64,000 nucleotides of DNA from an uncultured bacterium (GTDB lineage: Bacteria; Elusimicrobiota; Elusimicrobia; Elusimicrobiales; Elusimicrobiaceae). Below, in pieces: positions 1 through 8,299 of the stretch. The position numbers and the translations under genes are program-made. The stretch covers positions 101,249 through 165,248 of the forward strand of contig CASFTM010000002.1 in NCBI GenBank assembly GCA_949297775.1, given 5' to 3'. The number at the start of each line of letters is the position of its first letter. The first letter of the stretch is position 1. The notes beneath the pieces are model-generated. The model searched no databases. It had not been told where the DNA came from and saw nothing but the letters and a program-made list of their open reading frames with translations.

Positions 1-256
1 TTCGGACGCCAAGGCAGAAGCCAAACCCGCCGCTGGAGCGGCTGCGGGCGGAGCGGTCAAATCCCCCCTGCCGGGCGCCGTCTTGCGCTTAAGCGTAAAG
101 GAAGGGGAACACGTCAGCGAAGGACAGGAAATTATGGTCCTGGAAGCGATGAAAATGGAAACCGCCGTTTCCGCCACCGCCTCCGGCGCCATTCACTTTG
201 CCGTCAAACAAGGCGACCAAGTGCAAACGGGCGACACGTTGGCTGAAATTAAATAA
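1..256 (+). CDS. Biotin carboxyl carrier subunit (C-terminal part) of a Na+-translocating decarboxylase
   Basis: The window opens inside this gene (reading frame 2), so only the last 84 residues are visible. An Ala/Pro/Gly-rich linker is followed by a complete biotinyl/lipoyl domain. The biotin-accepting motif EAMKME lies near the middle and the flanking segments match the usual fold (KSPLPGAVL before, [11 protein letters not shown] after). The lysine of the MKM motif would carry biotin and shuttle CO2 from the carboxyltransferase subunit to the membrane decarboxylase. The beta subunit begins 11 bases downstream, the standard order for oxaloacetate, methylmalonyl-CoA or glutaconyl-CoA decarboxylases. 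Which acyl substrate is used cannot be told from this fragment. Confidence 0.9.
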   Translation, partial: SDAKAEAKPAAGAAAGGAVKSPLPGAVLRLSVKEGEHVSEGQEIMVLEAMKMETAVSATASGAIHFAVKQGDQVQTGDTLAEIK

Positions 257-267
257 GAGAGGCGTCT

Positions 268-1425
268 ATGGATATTTTAACTTCTCTAACTAAAATTGCA
301 CACGCCACTTCGCTCTATGCGCTTACCTGGCAGCAGCTGGTGATGATTGCGGTTTGCTGTTTCCTCCTATGGCTGGGGATTAAAAAACAGTTTGAACCGC
401 TGCTTCTTATTCCGATTGCTTTCGGCGGGCTTCTGTCCAACATTCCGCTGGCGGGCATTGCCGAAGCGGGCGGTTTCCTGCGCATCGTGTACGACGCCGG
501 TATCCAGACGGGGCTGTTCCCGCTGTTTATCTTTATGTCCGTCGGCGCGATGACGGACTTCGGCCCGCTGATCGCCAACCCGAAAATGGCCCTGTTGGGT
601 GGGGCGGCGCAGTTCGGCATTTTCGCCACGCTGATTGGCGCCATTGGGCTGTCATATGTACACTTTGGCGATGTGCAGCCTTTTGCGTTCGGCCTTAAAG
701 AAGCGGCTTCCATCGGCATTATCGGCGGGGCGGACGGCCCGACGGCTATCTTTTTAACCTCCCGCCTGGCGCCCCAGCTTTTGGGCGCGATTGCCGTGGC
801 GGCCTATTCGTATATGGCGCTGGTGCCGATTATCCAGCCGCCCATTATGAAGCTCCTGACCACCGAAGCGGAACGTAAAATCAAAATGACGCAGCTGCGC
901 CCCGTTTCCAAACGCGAGAAAATTCTGTTCCCGCTGGTGCTGCTGCTTTTGTGCGCATTTCTGTTGCCGGACGCCGCCCCGTTAATCGGCGCGCTGACGT
1001 TTGGCAATCTGATTAAAGAATCGGGCGTGGCGGAACGCTTGTCCAAAACCCTGCAAAATGATTTCTGCAACATTACCACCATTTTGCTGGGGTTGTCGGT
1101 CGGTTCCAAGCTGCAGGCCAGCCAGTTCTTAAAAACCGAAACGCTGGGTATTTTGGTGTTGGGTATTATCGCCTTCTCCATTGCCACGGCGTCGGGTGTA
1201 CTGCTTGCCAAGCTGATGAACTGCTTCAGCAAGACCAAAATCAACCCGCTTATCGGTTCTGCCGGCGTATCGGCCGTGCCGATGGCGGCGCGCGTTTCCA
1301 ACAAAGTGGGCTTGGAATACGATAAGCACAACTACCTCCTGATGCACGCGATGGGCCCCAATGTGGCGGGCGTAATCGGCAGTGCGGTGGCGGCGGGGGT
1401 GTTGTTATCGCTATTGGGCAAATAA
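268..1425 (+). CDS. Na+-translocating decarboxylase beta subunit (OadB/MmdB/GcdB family)
   Basis: A 385-residue polytopic inner-membrane protein that couples decarboxylation of carboxybiotin to Na+ export. The hallmark GGADGPTA motif lies at residues 153-160; its Asp (about D156) corresponds to the essential Asp of OadB region IIIa. The C-terminal [15 protein letters not shown] segment matches the Na+/carboxybiotin site of region VIII. Length fits MmdB and GcdB. The GAGAGG ribosome site is well placed. It follows the biotin carrier directly, so the two should be co-transcribed, and a strong terminator follows. In a fermenter this enzyme would build a sodium gradient from succinate, glutaconate or oxaloacetate metabolism; the sequence does not settle which. 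Confidence 0.93.
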   Translation: MDILTSLTKIAHATSLYALTWQQLVMIAVCCFLLWLGIKKQFEPLLLIPIAFGGLLSNIPLAGIAEAGGFLRIVYDAGIQTGLFPLFIFMSVGAMTDFGPLIANPKMALLGGAAQFGIFATLIGAIGLSYVHFGDVQPFAFGLKEAASIGIIGGADGPTAIFLTSRLAPQLLGAIAVAAYSYMALVPIIQPPIMKLLTTEAERKIKMTQLRPVSKREKILFPLVLLLLCAFLLPDAAPLIGALTFGNLIKESGVAERLSKTLQNDFCNITTILLGLSVGSKLQASQFLKTETLGILVLGIIAFSIATASGVLLAKLMNCFSKTKINPLIGSAGVSAVPMAARVSNKVGLEYDKHNYLLMHAMGPNVAGVIGSAVAAGVLLSLLGK

Positions 1426-1440
1426 TTTACGCAGCCTATT

Positions 1441-1472
1441 AAAAACGCCCCGCATATGCGGGGCGTTTTTTT
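1441..1472. terminator. Bidirectional intrinsic terminator
   Basis: A perfect palindrome of 15 bases per arm with GC core CGCCCCGC/GCGGGGCG is flanked by A and T runs. It can serve the decarboxylase operon on the plus strand and nth on the minus strand. Confidence 0.85.
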
Positions 1473-1523
1473 GTAAGGAAAAATCCCGGCTGAACCGGAG
1501 AAATAGGAAGATACAAAACCGTT

Positions 1524-2171
1524 TCAACCGGCAATTTTTACGCCGTTTCGGGGGCATAGTCCCGCCAATGTGCAGTTGGTGCACGCGGGTTTGCGGGCGT
1601 TACACACTTGTCTGCCGTGCAAAATAAGCGCAATGCCAAACCAACCCCAGTATTTGTAGGGAATAATTTTCATCAAATCCTGCTCCACTTTCACAGGGTC
1701 CGTCTGCTTGGTAAGCCCCAGCCGGAAAGAAAGGCGTTTGATATGCGTATCTACCACAATGCCTTCCGGCTTTTTAAAATAGTCCCCCAGCATCACGTTG
1801 GCCGTTTTGCGCGCTACGCCGCGCAGGGTAAGCAAATCCTTCATATTTTGCGGCACTTCGCCGCGGTATACTTCGCTGATGCGTCTAGAGCTTTCAATTA
1901 AAGACAAGGCTTTGCTGTGGTAGAACCCCGCAGAGTGAATAAGCTTCTCCACGTCTTTGATATCGGCTTTTGCCATCTCCTGCGGGGTGGAATAAGCGGC
2001 AAACAGTGCAGGTGTAATTTGGTTGACGCGTTCGTCTGTGCACTGGGCCGACAAAATGACCGCACACAATAGTTCCCACGCATTTTTGTGGTGTAAGGGA
2101 ATAATATGCTTAGGATACAATTTTTTTAATTTTTGCAGCAGGGCCGGCACATCGGTTTTTTTAGCGGGCAT
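1524..2171 (-). CDS. nth: Endonuclease III (DNA glycosylase/AP lyase)
   Basis: A 215-residue base-excision repair enzyme removing oxidised pyrimidines. The helix-hairpin-helix motif LRGVARKTANVML contains the catalytic lysine. The catalytic aspartate is in VVDTHIKRL. The C-terminal [4Fe-4S] ligands have the exact family spacing C-x6-C-x2-C-x5-C (CNARKPACTNC, then C). Length is typical. The ATG lies inside the last codons of the upstream znuB (11-base overlap), so it is probably translated as the last gene of the zinc-uptake operon. No functional link with zinc is implied, since the cluster is iron-based. Confidence 0.95.
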   Translation of the reverse strand: MPAKKTDVPALLQKLKKLYPKHIIPLHHKNAWELLCAVILSAQCTDERVNQITPALFAAYSTPQEMAKADIKDVEKLIHSAGFYHSKALSLIESSRRISEVYRGEVPQNMKDLLTLRGVARKTANVMLGDYFKKPEGIVVDTHIKRLSFRLGLTKQTDPVKVEQDLMKIIPYKYWGWFGIALILHGRQVCNARKPACTNCTLAGLCPRNGVKIAG

Positions 2172-2982
2172 TTTTCAGTCCCCCCACTTTGCTCCAGCCG
2201 TAGGATAACGCCAATACACACAGGTTGACCAAAATAATCGTAGCGCCGGACGGAATATTAAACACAAAAGACAAATACACGCCCACCCACACGCTCGCTA
2301 CGCCAAAACACGCCGCCAGCCACAACACCTGCTTGAATGTGCGCGAAATCAGCAGCGCAGACACGGGCGGAATAATCAGCAAGGCGGAAATGAGGAAAAT
2401 TCCCACCACTTTAAACGCCAGCACCACCGCCACAGACGTGATAACTACCAATACGGTATTGACGGCTTGTACGGCAATGCCGCGGGTGCGGGCGAAAGGC
2501 TCGTCAAAGCAGGTAGCCGTCAAATCGCGGTAGAAGAAAAACAACCCGGCCAGCACCGCCGCCAGCAAAAGCCCGCACAAGAACGCTTCGTCCTTGGAAA
2601 CGGTCAAAATACTGCCAAACAAGTAGCCCAGCAAATCGGTATTAAACCCGCCCGCCAGCGCGGTAATGAGCAACCCTACCGACAGCCCCGCCGCGCTGAC
2701 AATGCCGATGGCGGCATCTCCGTAAATTTTAAATTTTTGGGTAATTTTCATAATTCCCAAAGACGCCGCCGCCACCACCGGCACCGACACATACACCGGA
2801 TTAGCCGACAACAAAAGCGCCGCCGCCACGCCCGTCAAACATACGTGGCTCATTCCGTCGCCAATAAGGGAAAGCCGCTTGAGCACCAAAAACACGCCGA
2901 GCAGCGCGCACGCGGCCGCCACCAAAGACCCTGCCGCCAGCCCGCGCTGTACAAACCCATAGCTTAAAAATTCCGCTATCAT
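2161..2982 (-). CDS. znuB: Zinc/manganese ABC transporter permease
   Basis: A 273-residue ABC-3 family permease with about eight hydrophobic segments. Family signatures include the early LVLKRLSLIGDGMSH segment and a later LLIIPPVSALL segment. An upstream in-frame ATG at 3006 exists, but I chose 2982: it forms a 4-base ATGA overlap with the znuC stop and has a GGAGG site six bases before it. It forms the membrane channel for the ATPase ZnuC and the binding protein ZnuA encoded just upstream. Zn versus Mn specificity is inferred from the whole cluster. Confidence 0.93.
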   Translation of the reverse strand: MIAEFLSYGFVQRGLAAGSLVAAACALLGVFLVLKRLSLIGDGMSHVCLTGVAAALLLSANPVYVSVPVVAAASLGIMKITQKFKIYGDAAIGIVSAAGLSVGLLITALAGGFNTDLLGYLFGSILTVSKDEAFLCGLLLAAVLAGLFFFYRDLTATCFDEPFARTRGIAVQAVNTVLVVITSVAVVLAFKVVGIFLISALLIIPPVSALLISRTFKQVLWLAACFGVASVWVGVYLSFVFNIPSGATIILVNLCVLALSYGWSKVGGLKNAR

Positions 2983-3767
2983 TTGCGTTCCTCCCCGCAC
3001 GAACACCCCAGCGGGCAGTGCCCGTGGTTGTGCAAGTGGTCAATGGTATGCTGGGCAAAAGAACCCAGCTTTTCAGCCACGGCGGCGGAATGGCAAAATT
3101 CTTCTTTGGTGCCGTAAAAGACAAGCGTTTTATCAATGTACATAAATTTGGAAATATACTTGCCCACTTCGCCCGTGTCGTGCGTGATGAGCAAAATCGT
3201 CACGCCGTGTTTGGCGTTTAATTCACCCAGCAAATTAAAAAACATCCCGCGCGATTCGGGGTCCAGCGCGGTGGACGGCTCGTCCAAAATCAACAGTTCC
3301 GGCCGGCTTACCAACGCCCGCGCCAGCAAAACGCGCTGTTGCTGCCCGATGGATAAATCGTGGAAAATCCGCCCCGCATATTCACGCGTGCGGGTTTGCT
3401 GCATGGCTTCATGCACTTGTTTAAGTTCGCTAACCGATACGCCGCTGCCGTGCCGGGCGGACAGCCCCATCAGCACCACCTCCTCGGCCGATACCGGGAA
3501 CCGGCTTTGCGACACCGGGCTCTTTTGCGCCAAATAACCGATTTTGCGCCAATTTTTAAAATCAGTTAACGGTTGCCCGAAGAGCTTAATTTGCCCCTTG
3601 CCGCTTTCCAACCCCAACAGCAGTTTTAAAAGCGTCGTTTTTCCCCCGCCGTTGGGACCAATAATACCCACATAATCGCCCGCCTGGACGGAAAAAGAAA
3701 TATTTTCCAGCACCGGTACGCGGACATAAGCGAAATTCAGGTTCTGGGCTTCTATTACGCTTGGCAT
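2979..3767 (-). CDS. znuC: Zinc ABC transporter ATP-binding protein
   Basis: A 262-residue ABC ATPase. Walker A is GPNGGGKTT, the signature motif is LSIGQQQR, Walker B is LLILDEP and the switch histidine is in LLITHD. After the ATPase core comes a short tail rich in metal ligands (HLHNHGHCPLGCSCGEE). A His-rich tail is also present in E. coli ZnuC, which favours zinc as substrate and suggests metal sensing at the ATPase. The gene overlaps the end of znuA by 13 bases and has an AAAGAGG site, so the three transporter genes are one translationally coupled unit. Confidence 0.93.
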   Translation of the reverse strand: MPSVIEAQNLNFAYVRVPVLENISFSVQAGDYVGIIGPNGGGKTTLLKLLLGLESGKGQIKLFGQPLTDFKNWRKIGYLAQKSPVSQSRFPVSAEEVVLMGLSARHGSGVSVSELKQVHEAMQQTRTREYAGRIFHDLSIGQQQRVLLARALVSRPELLILDEPSTALDPESRGMFFNLLGELNAKHGVTILLITHDTGEVGKYISKFMYIDKTLVFYGTKEEFCHSAAVAEKLGSFAQHTIDHLHNHGHCPLGCSCGEERK

Positions 3768-4654
3768 TCAAGGCCTCTTTGCAAGCTTTCCAAATTGCGG
3801 CGCATCAATTCGCCGTAAGTAACGTTCTTGTCAAAATCCCGCTTGCTCACGTGCTCTACCGTGTAGAGCGGCAACACCTGTGCGCCGGTTTCTTCCGCCA
3901 CGGCGGCGCTTAGGCGCGGGGAAAGGGTTTCTTCGGTAAAAATGGCGCAGATGTGGTTTTGGCGGATAAATTTAATCAGTTCCGCCAACTGGCGGACGGA
4001 ATTTTCCCCGTCGTGGGAAGAGCCCGCCAACGCGGACAAAGACAAATTATAGTTACGGGTTAAATTTCCAAACGCCAAATGCCCAATATGCACCACCTCG
4101 CGGCTTTTGCAAGAGGCCAAACCCTTCCGGTATGCATCATCCAACTCTTTCAGCTCTTTCTCCAACGCTTGTAAATTGGCGCCGTATTCTTTTTTATGGG
4201 AAGGGTCTTTTTGCACCAGCGCCATCGCAATCGCGCGGGCGATTTTTTGGGTGTTGTTGAAATCCATCCAAATATGCGGGTCGTCCGATTCGGGCGTATA
4301 GCGGGCGGCCTGCACCACATGCGTTTGCGGGCCGGCGGCGGAAAGAACATCTTTAGCCCACGGTTCAATTTGGTCGGACACGTAAACAAAAATATCGGCA
4401 TTTTTCACCGTTACTAGTGCGCCGGGCGTCGGTTCAAAAGCGTGCGGTTCGGCGTTGGCGGGCAGCAACATAGATACATCCGCATATTCCCCCGCCAACT
4501 GTTTGGCCAGCGTATACGGCACATAGCCGGAAGTAACCACCTGCGGTTTTTGGCCTTCGGCCACCGGCGCCAAGTGCTGGCGCGGCGCCAGGGAAAGCCA
4601 CCACAACAGGGCGGCGATAACAAAAAATAAAACGGCTGGTAAATGTTTTTTCAT
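3755..4654 (-). CDS. znuA: Metal-binding periplasmic protein of the zinc ABC transporter
   Basis: A 299-residue cluster A-I (TroA/ZnuA) solute-binding protein. One N-terminal hydrophobic segment (about residues 7-24) acts as signal or anchor; no lipobox cysteine is seen. Candidate metal ligands are the His of EPHAFEPTP, the His of VVHIGHLAF and an acidic residue in the C-terminal domain. The DPHIWMDFNN segment marks the start of the long linker helix. The His-rich loop seen in many ZnuA proteins is absent, so manganese transport remains possible. It is the first gene of the minus-strand operon with a TATAAT box about 20 bases upstream. Confidence 0.9.
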   Translation of the reverse strand: MKKHLPAVLFFVIAALLWWLSLAPRQHLAPVAEGQKPQVVTSGYVPYTLAKQLAGEYADVSMLLPANAEPHAFEPTPGALVTVKNADIFVYVSDQIEPWAKDVLSAAGPQTHVVQAARYTPESDDPHIWMDFNNTQKIARAIAMALVQKDPSHKKEYGANLQALEKELKELDDAYRKGLASCKSREVVHIGHLAFGNLTRNYNLSLSALAGSSHDGENSVRQLAELIKFIRQNHICAIFTEETLSPRLSAAVAEETGAQVLPLYTVEHVSKRDFDKNVTYGELMRRNLESLQRGLECQA

Positions 4655-4669
4655 ATTGGTTTCCTTTTC

Positions 4670-4728
4670 TATATTATACGATTTCCCGCCGCCGGGCGGA
4701 AATACGGAATGAAGGAATTTATTATAAT
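4670..4728. promoter_or_regulatory. Divergent promoter region znuA / EamA transporter
   Basis: The 92-base gap between divergent starts holds a TATAAT on each strand: minus strand about 4673-4678 for znuA, and plus strand 4723-4728 for the transporter at 4747. A GC-rich inverted stretch (CCCGCCGCCGGGCGG) sits between them and could bind a regulator. I see no clear -35 hexamers and cannot name a Zur box. Confidence 0.5.
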
Positions 4729-4746
4729 ATAAAAAAGGAGAAAATT

Positions 4747-5649
4747 ATGAGCTACTTACTAGCATTTTGTTTGGCCCTTTGTTGGGGCACCGCATTCCTT
4801 GCGTCTAAAAATATTGTGGAAAGTTTGCCGCCGTACTGGGGTACTTTTTACCGTGTACTGGCAGGCCTGTGCTTCTTTATTGTGCTGTATGCCATACAGC
4901 GGAAAAATTTAAAATGTCCCGTCAAACAGTTGTGGCGCCCGTGGACGATTGGCTTTTTGCTTATTTTACTGCCGTTTGCCGCGATTTCGTGGGGGCAGCG
5001 TTTCGTAGCGCCAACGATTGGCGGTATTTTTAACGGAACGGTACCGATATGGTCGTTTATCGCCGGGGCTATCTTGTTAAAAGGAGAGGACCGCTTTACC
5101 TGGCGCCGCGCCGCCGGGGTAACCGTAGGAATGATCGGCCTGCTGATTATTATGCACCCGATGATTACCGCCGCCAAGCTGGACGCCAGCCCGATGGCTT
5201 TATACGGCTGTTTTGCCTTCCTGATTATGGCGTGGTCGTACAGCTTGGGCAATGTGTTTACCAAAAAAATTATGGTGGACAGCAATGCCATGTCCCACGA
5301 AGCCAACACCTTTCACCAATACCTTTTTTCCGCCGTTGTGTTGCTGGTTGTTTCCCTGATTGCCGAACCGGTGCCGCCGGCTTCGGCCTTTACTACCAAA
5401 GTAGTGCTTTCCATTATCAGCGCGGGGGTATTTTCGTCCGCGGTGGCGTTCTTGCTTATGGTGGCGTTAATTAAACGCTGGGGCGCTACGCGTATGGCGT
5501 CGGTTACGTACTTTACGCCGGTCGTCGCCATGGCGAGCGATATGATTGCCTTCGGGCGCATTCCCACCGGGGCGGAAATCGGCGGGCTTTTGCTGATTTT
5601 TGCCAGCTTGGTAATGATTCAAAAGAAAGTAGAACCCGAAACTAAATAA
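4747..5649 (+). CDS. EamA/DMT-family transporter
   Basis: A 300-residue integral membrane protein with ten predicted helices in two repeated EamA halves. Each half has typical features: an early LCWGTAFLASK in the first and FSSAVAFLLMVALIKRWG in the second. The family exports amino acids, nucleobases or other metabolites, and substrate cannot be predicted from sequence. The AAGGAG site is correctly spaced. thrC starts three bases after the stop, so the two are co-transcribed. An amino-acid exporter beside threonine synthase is plausible but only inferred. Confidence 0.88.
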   Translation: MSYLLAFCLALCWGTAFLASKNIVESLPPYWGTFYRVLAGLCFFIVLYAIQRKNLKCPVKQLWRPWTIGFLLILLPFAAISWGQRFVAPTIGGIFNGTVPIWSFIAGAILLKGEDRFTWRRAAGVTVGMIGLLIIMHPMITAAKLDASPMALYGCFAFLIMAWSYSLGNVFTKKIMVDSNAMSHEANTFHQYLFSAVVLLVVSLIAEPVPPASAFTTKVVLSIISAGVFSSAVAFLLMVALIKRWGATRMASVTYFTPVVAMASDMIAFGRIPTGAEIGGLLLIFASLVMIQKKVEPETK

Positions 5650-5652
5650 CAT

Positions 5653-6894
5653 ATGAAAAAAATCCTTAACCTGCAGTGCATTAACTGCGGAAAAGAACAC
5701 AAAACCAGCGAGGCAAATTTCGTTTGTTCGGCCTGCGGTGGGAATTTGGAAGTCAACTACGACTATAAACTGATTTCCAAACGTTTCAGCATCGGCAAAC
5801 TGAAAGACAACCGCGAATTTGATATGTGGCGCTATATGGATTTGCTTCCTATCAACGACCACGACAAAGTGCCGCACGTGCACGTGGGCTGGACGCCGCT
5901 TTACCCTTGCAAAGAATTAGCCAAAGAACTGCATATTTCCAACCTGCTTATTAAAGACGAAGGGCGCAACCCCACCGGCTCTATTAAAGACCGCGGCAGC
6001 GCCGTAGCGGTGGCCCGTGCGCTGGAGCTGGAACAGGAAGTCATCGCGGACGCGTCCACCGGCAACGCCAGCGACTCGCTGGCCTGCTTAACCGCCAGTA
6101 TGCCGATGAAAACCGTCATCTTTGCGCCCAAATCCGTACCGGACCCGAAACTGGTGCAGCTGCTGGTGTACGGGGCGGAAGTCATCGGGGTAGACGGCTC
6201 GTACGACGAAGCGTTTGAACTGTGCAAGCAATCCGTGCAAAAATACGGCTGGTATTCCCGCGCCGCGGGGTTCAACCCGTTCACGCGCGAAGGCAAAAAA
6301 ACCTGCGCGTTTGAAATTTGCGAGCAAATGGATTGGGAAGCGCCGGATAAAGTCATCGTCGCCGCCGGAGACGGCACTATTTTGGCCGGTTTGTGGAAAG
6401 GCTTTACCGATTTTAACAAGCTGGGAATCATTGAGCGGATGCCGCAGATGATTGCCGTCCAGGCCGAGGGCAGTGCCGCTATTGCGCAGGCGTTCAACAG
6501 CCACACGGAAGTAAAATCCGTCCCGGCGCATACGGTGGCGGACAGCATTGTGGTCAACTATCCGCGCGACGCCGCATTAGCCATGCAGGCCCTGCAAGAA
6601 TCCAACGGTATGGCCCTGACGGTAACGGACGAAGAAATCCTGCAGGCTATCCCGGAATTGGCGCGCAAAGCCAATATCTTTGCCGAACCCGCCGGCGCGG
6701 CTACTTACGCCGCACTCAAAAAACTGGTGGCACAGGGCAAAATTGAGCGGGATGAATCGGTCGTGCTGATTGTGGGCGGAAACGGACTAAAAGACATAGA
6801 CTCCGCCATGCACGTACTGCCCAAAGTGTGCGTCATTCCCCCCACTATGGCCGCTGTGGAAGAAGAACTAAAAGCCAAAGGCTTTATTAAATAG
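5653..6894 (+). CDS. thrC: Threonine synthase (PLP-dependent)
   Basis: A 413-residue enzyme converting O-phosphohomoserine to threonine. The N-terminus carries a small zinc ribbon (CINCG ... CSACGG), as in many class II threonine synthases. The PLP lysine is K112 in NPTGSIKDRGS. A phosphate-binding glycine-rich stretch (DASTGNASDS) follows. The C-terminal AEPAGAATYAAL and VVLIVGGNG segments are typical of the fold. It follows the EamA transporter with a three-base gap and is followed by a strong terminator. Threonine dehydratase or another PLP fold II enzyme is less likely given the zinc ribbon. Confidence 0.92.
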   Translation: MKKILNLQCINCGKEHKTSEANFVCSACGGNLEVNYDYKLISKRFSIGKLKDNREFDMWRYMDLLPINDHDKVPHVHVGWTPLYPCKELAKELHISNLLIKDEGRNPTGSIKDRGSAVAVARALELEQEVIADASTGNASDSLACLTASMPMKTVIFAPKSVPDPKLVQLLVYGAEVIGVDGSYDEAFELCKQSVQKYGWYSRAAGFNPFTREGKKTCAFEICEQMDWEAPDKVIVAAGDGTILAGLWKGFTDFNKLGIIERMPQMIAVQAEGSAAIAQAFNSHTEVKSVPAHTVADSIVVNYPRDAALAMQALQESNGMALTVTDEEILQAIPELARKANIFAEPAGAATYAALKKLVAQGKIERDESVVLIVGGNGLKDIDSAMHVLPKVCVIPPTMAAVEEELKAKGFIK

Positions 6895-6901
6895 CGCTTT
6901 T

Positions 6902-6931
6902 AAAACCCCGCTTTTGCCAAGCGGGGTTTTT
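6902..6931 (+). terminator. Intrinsic terminator after thrC
   Basis: A 12-bp stem (AAAACCCCGCTT/AAGCGGGGTTTT) with a five-base loop and a T run begins 7 bases after the thrC stop. Confidence 0.85.
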
Positions 6932-6965
6932 AGCGTAAAATGCACCATTCAAAACATACGGCAAA

Positions 6966-7256
6966 CTAAGGGTTCATCTGTTCAAAAGTGTCCAGGCTGG
7001 CGCTTCGCACTTCAGTCGGCACGCAAATATTGCCCACCATCCGCCCGTTGCATGTGGAGGCCGCCGGCGCTTGTCCCTTTTGGGCTGTTCCGCCCAGGGC
7101 CTTTTTCGCCGGAGTCTGTGGGGCCGTTACTCCGGGCAGATGAAGCGCTTGGCGCGTTTGCGCCGTATATTGTTTCAAAACCATCATCAACAATACCGCC
7201 ACAATCACCACCGCAAGCAACATTCCCAACAACCCCATTCCTCTTTTATTAATCAT
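6966..7256 (-). CDS. Small pilin-like single-pass membrane protein
   Basis: A 96-residue protein. An N-terminal MINKRG is followed by a 20-residue hydrophobic segment starting MGLLGMLLAVVIVAV, then a Thr/Pro/Ala/Lys-rich linker and a C-terminal piece with two cysteines (TCNGRM...ICVP). The charged leader ending in Gly, then Met and a continuous hydrophobic helix, resembles a class III prepilin signal. The conserved Glu at mature position 5 is replaced, so it would be an atypical minor pilin. The start at 7256 was chosen over 7328 because it has an AAGAGGTG site and follows a promoter-like TGCTACAAT. Function unknown. Confidence 0.7.
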   Translation of the reverse strand: MINKRGMGLLGMLLAVVIVAVLLMMVLKQYTAQTRQALHLPGVTAPQTPAKKALGGTAQKGQAPAASTCNGRMVGNICVPTEVRSASLDTFEQMNP

Positions 7257-7274
7257 AAAACACCTCTTGCGTCC

Positions 7275-7304
7275 ATTGTAGCAAAACACGCCGGGGCGTT
7301 CCAA
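7275..7304 (-). promoter_or_regulatory. Promoter of the small pilin-like gene
   Basis: On the minus strand, TTGGAA (7299-7304) is followed after 18 bases by TACAAT (7275-7280). The -10 is extended by TGC (7281-7283). It precedes the start at 7256 by about 19 bases. Confidence 0.6.
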
Positions 7305-7350
7305 TAAAAGAAACTCCAGCGGGTACAACTCCCCTTTTTCAAGTGTAAAA

Positions 7351-7359
7351 TGCTACAAT
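7351..7359 (+). promoter_or_regulatory. Extended -10 promoter of the DUF4912-GH57 operon
   Basis: TGCTACAAT matches the extended -10 type seen repeatedly in this window. No clear -35 is visible. The predicted transcript would have a 5' leader of roughly 55 bases before the ATG at 7423, with a GGTGAGG ribosome site. Confidence 0.55.
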
Positions 7360-7422
7360 AAAATGGGGGGAAAAAATCTCTAATTTAAAATTAATTATTA
7401 AACAGGGTGAGGTAAAAATTAT

Positions 7423-8298
7423 ATGACGCAAAATTTATCTTCGTCCGCCTTGGTTAAACCCTTGGCCAAAGATATACACGCCGAAGCGGACATCCCGTCC
7501 GGTTACGGCAAAACGGAAAGCTACCTGCTGCCCAAAGACCCGGCTTGGCTGTTTTTATTTTGGGAAATCACCCAAAGCACCTTGGATTACATCAAAAGCC
7601 AATACAGTGAAGACGTGCTGAAAAACGCCCGCACCGTCATCCGCCTGCACGACGTAACGGATGTAGAATTTTTTGACGGAAACAACTCGGTATGCCACTA
7701 TGATATGCCCGTTATTTTTGAAGCCCGCAGCTGGTACATCAATGCGCCGCAGTCCGGCCGCGCCTACCTGGCGGATTTAGGCTATTTAACGGCCGACGGT
7801 CAATTTATTTTGGTGTCCCGCAGCAACTCCACGCTGCTGCCGCCCGGCAAAGTGTCCGATATTGTGGACGACAAATGGATGGTGGTGGAAGGAGACTTCC
7901 AAAAACTCTTAAAACTGGCCGGTGCCGACTATATCGGCCTGGGCGCCAGCGAACTGATGCACGTGTTGGGCCAACGCTGGAAAATGACGGAACTCACTTC
8001 CTCCGGCGCGCCGACTTCGTGGTCGTCTTTTACGCTGCAGCTGGAAAAAGTACAGCCGCAGGAAGATGAAGACATTTGGCTGCAGGCAGACTGCGAAATC
8101 ATCATCTACGGCTCTGCCTCCAAAAACGCCATCGTGTCCATTAATGGCCAGGAAATTGAACTCAAAGAAGGCAAATTTTCTATCCGCCAACACCTGCCCG
8201 CCGGCAGCGTGGTGGATTTGCCCATCAAAGCGCGCAACGCCAAAGGCGATAAGACGCGCCAGGTAAACATTAAGGCTCTGCGCGAGCAAGGAAAATAA
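7423..8298 (+). CDS. DUF4912 domain protein
   Basis: A 291-residue cytoplasmic protein without signal peptide. The central part (about residues 25-170) matches the DUF4912 pattern: YLLPKDPAWLFLFWEI, a following helix, then a beta-rich stretch with RSWYINAPQSGRAYLADLGY. The C-terminal third (about 215-291) looks like a small beta domain (CEIIIYGSASKNAIVSING) that could bind glycan. DUF4912 genes are commonly found next to GH57 glucan-branching enzymes, as here: the next gene starts one base after this stop. A role in glycogen metabolism is inferred from that association; no catalytic residue is recognised. Confidence 0.85.
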   Translation: MTQNLSSSALVKPLAKDIHAEADIPSGYGKTESYLLPKDPAWLFLFWEITQSTLDYIKSQYSEDVLKNARTVIRLHDVTDVEFFDGNNSVCHYDMPVIFEARSWYINAPQSGRAYLADLGYLTADGQFILVSRSNSTLLPPGKVSDIVDDKWMVVEGDFQKLLKLAGADYIGLGASELMHVLGQRWKMTELTSSGAPTSWSSFTLQLEKVQPQEDEDIWLQADCEIIIYGSASKNAIVSINGQEIELKEGKFSIRQHLPAGSVVDLPIKARNAKGDKTRQVNIKALREQGK

Positions 8299-8299
8299 T

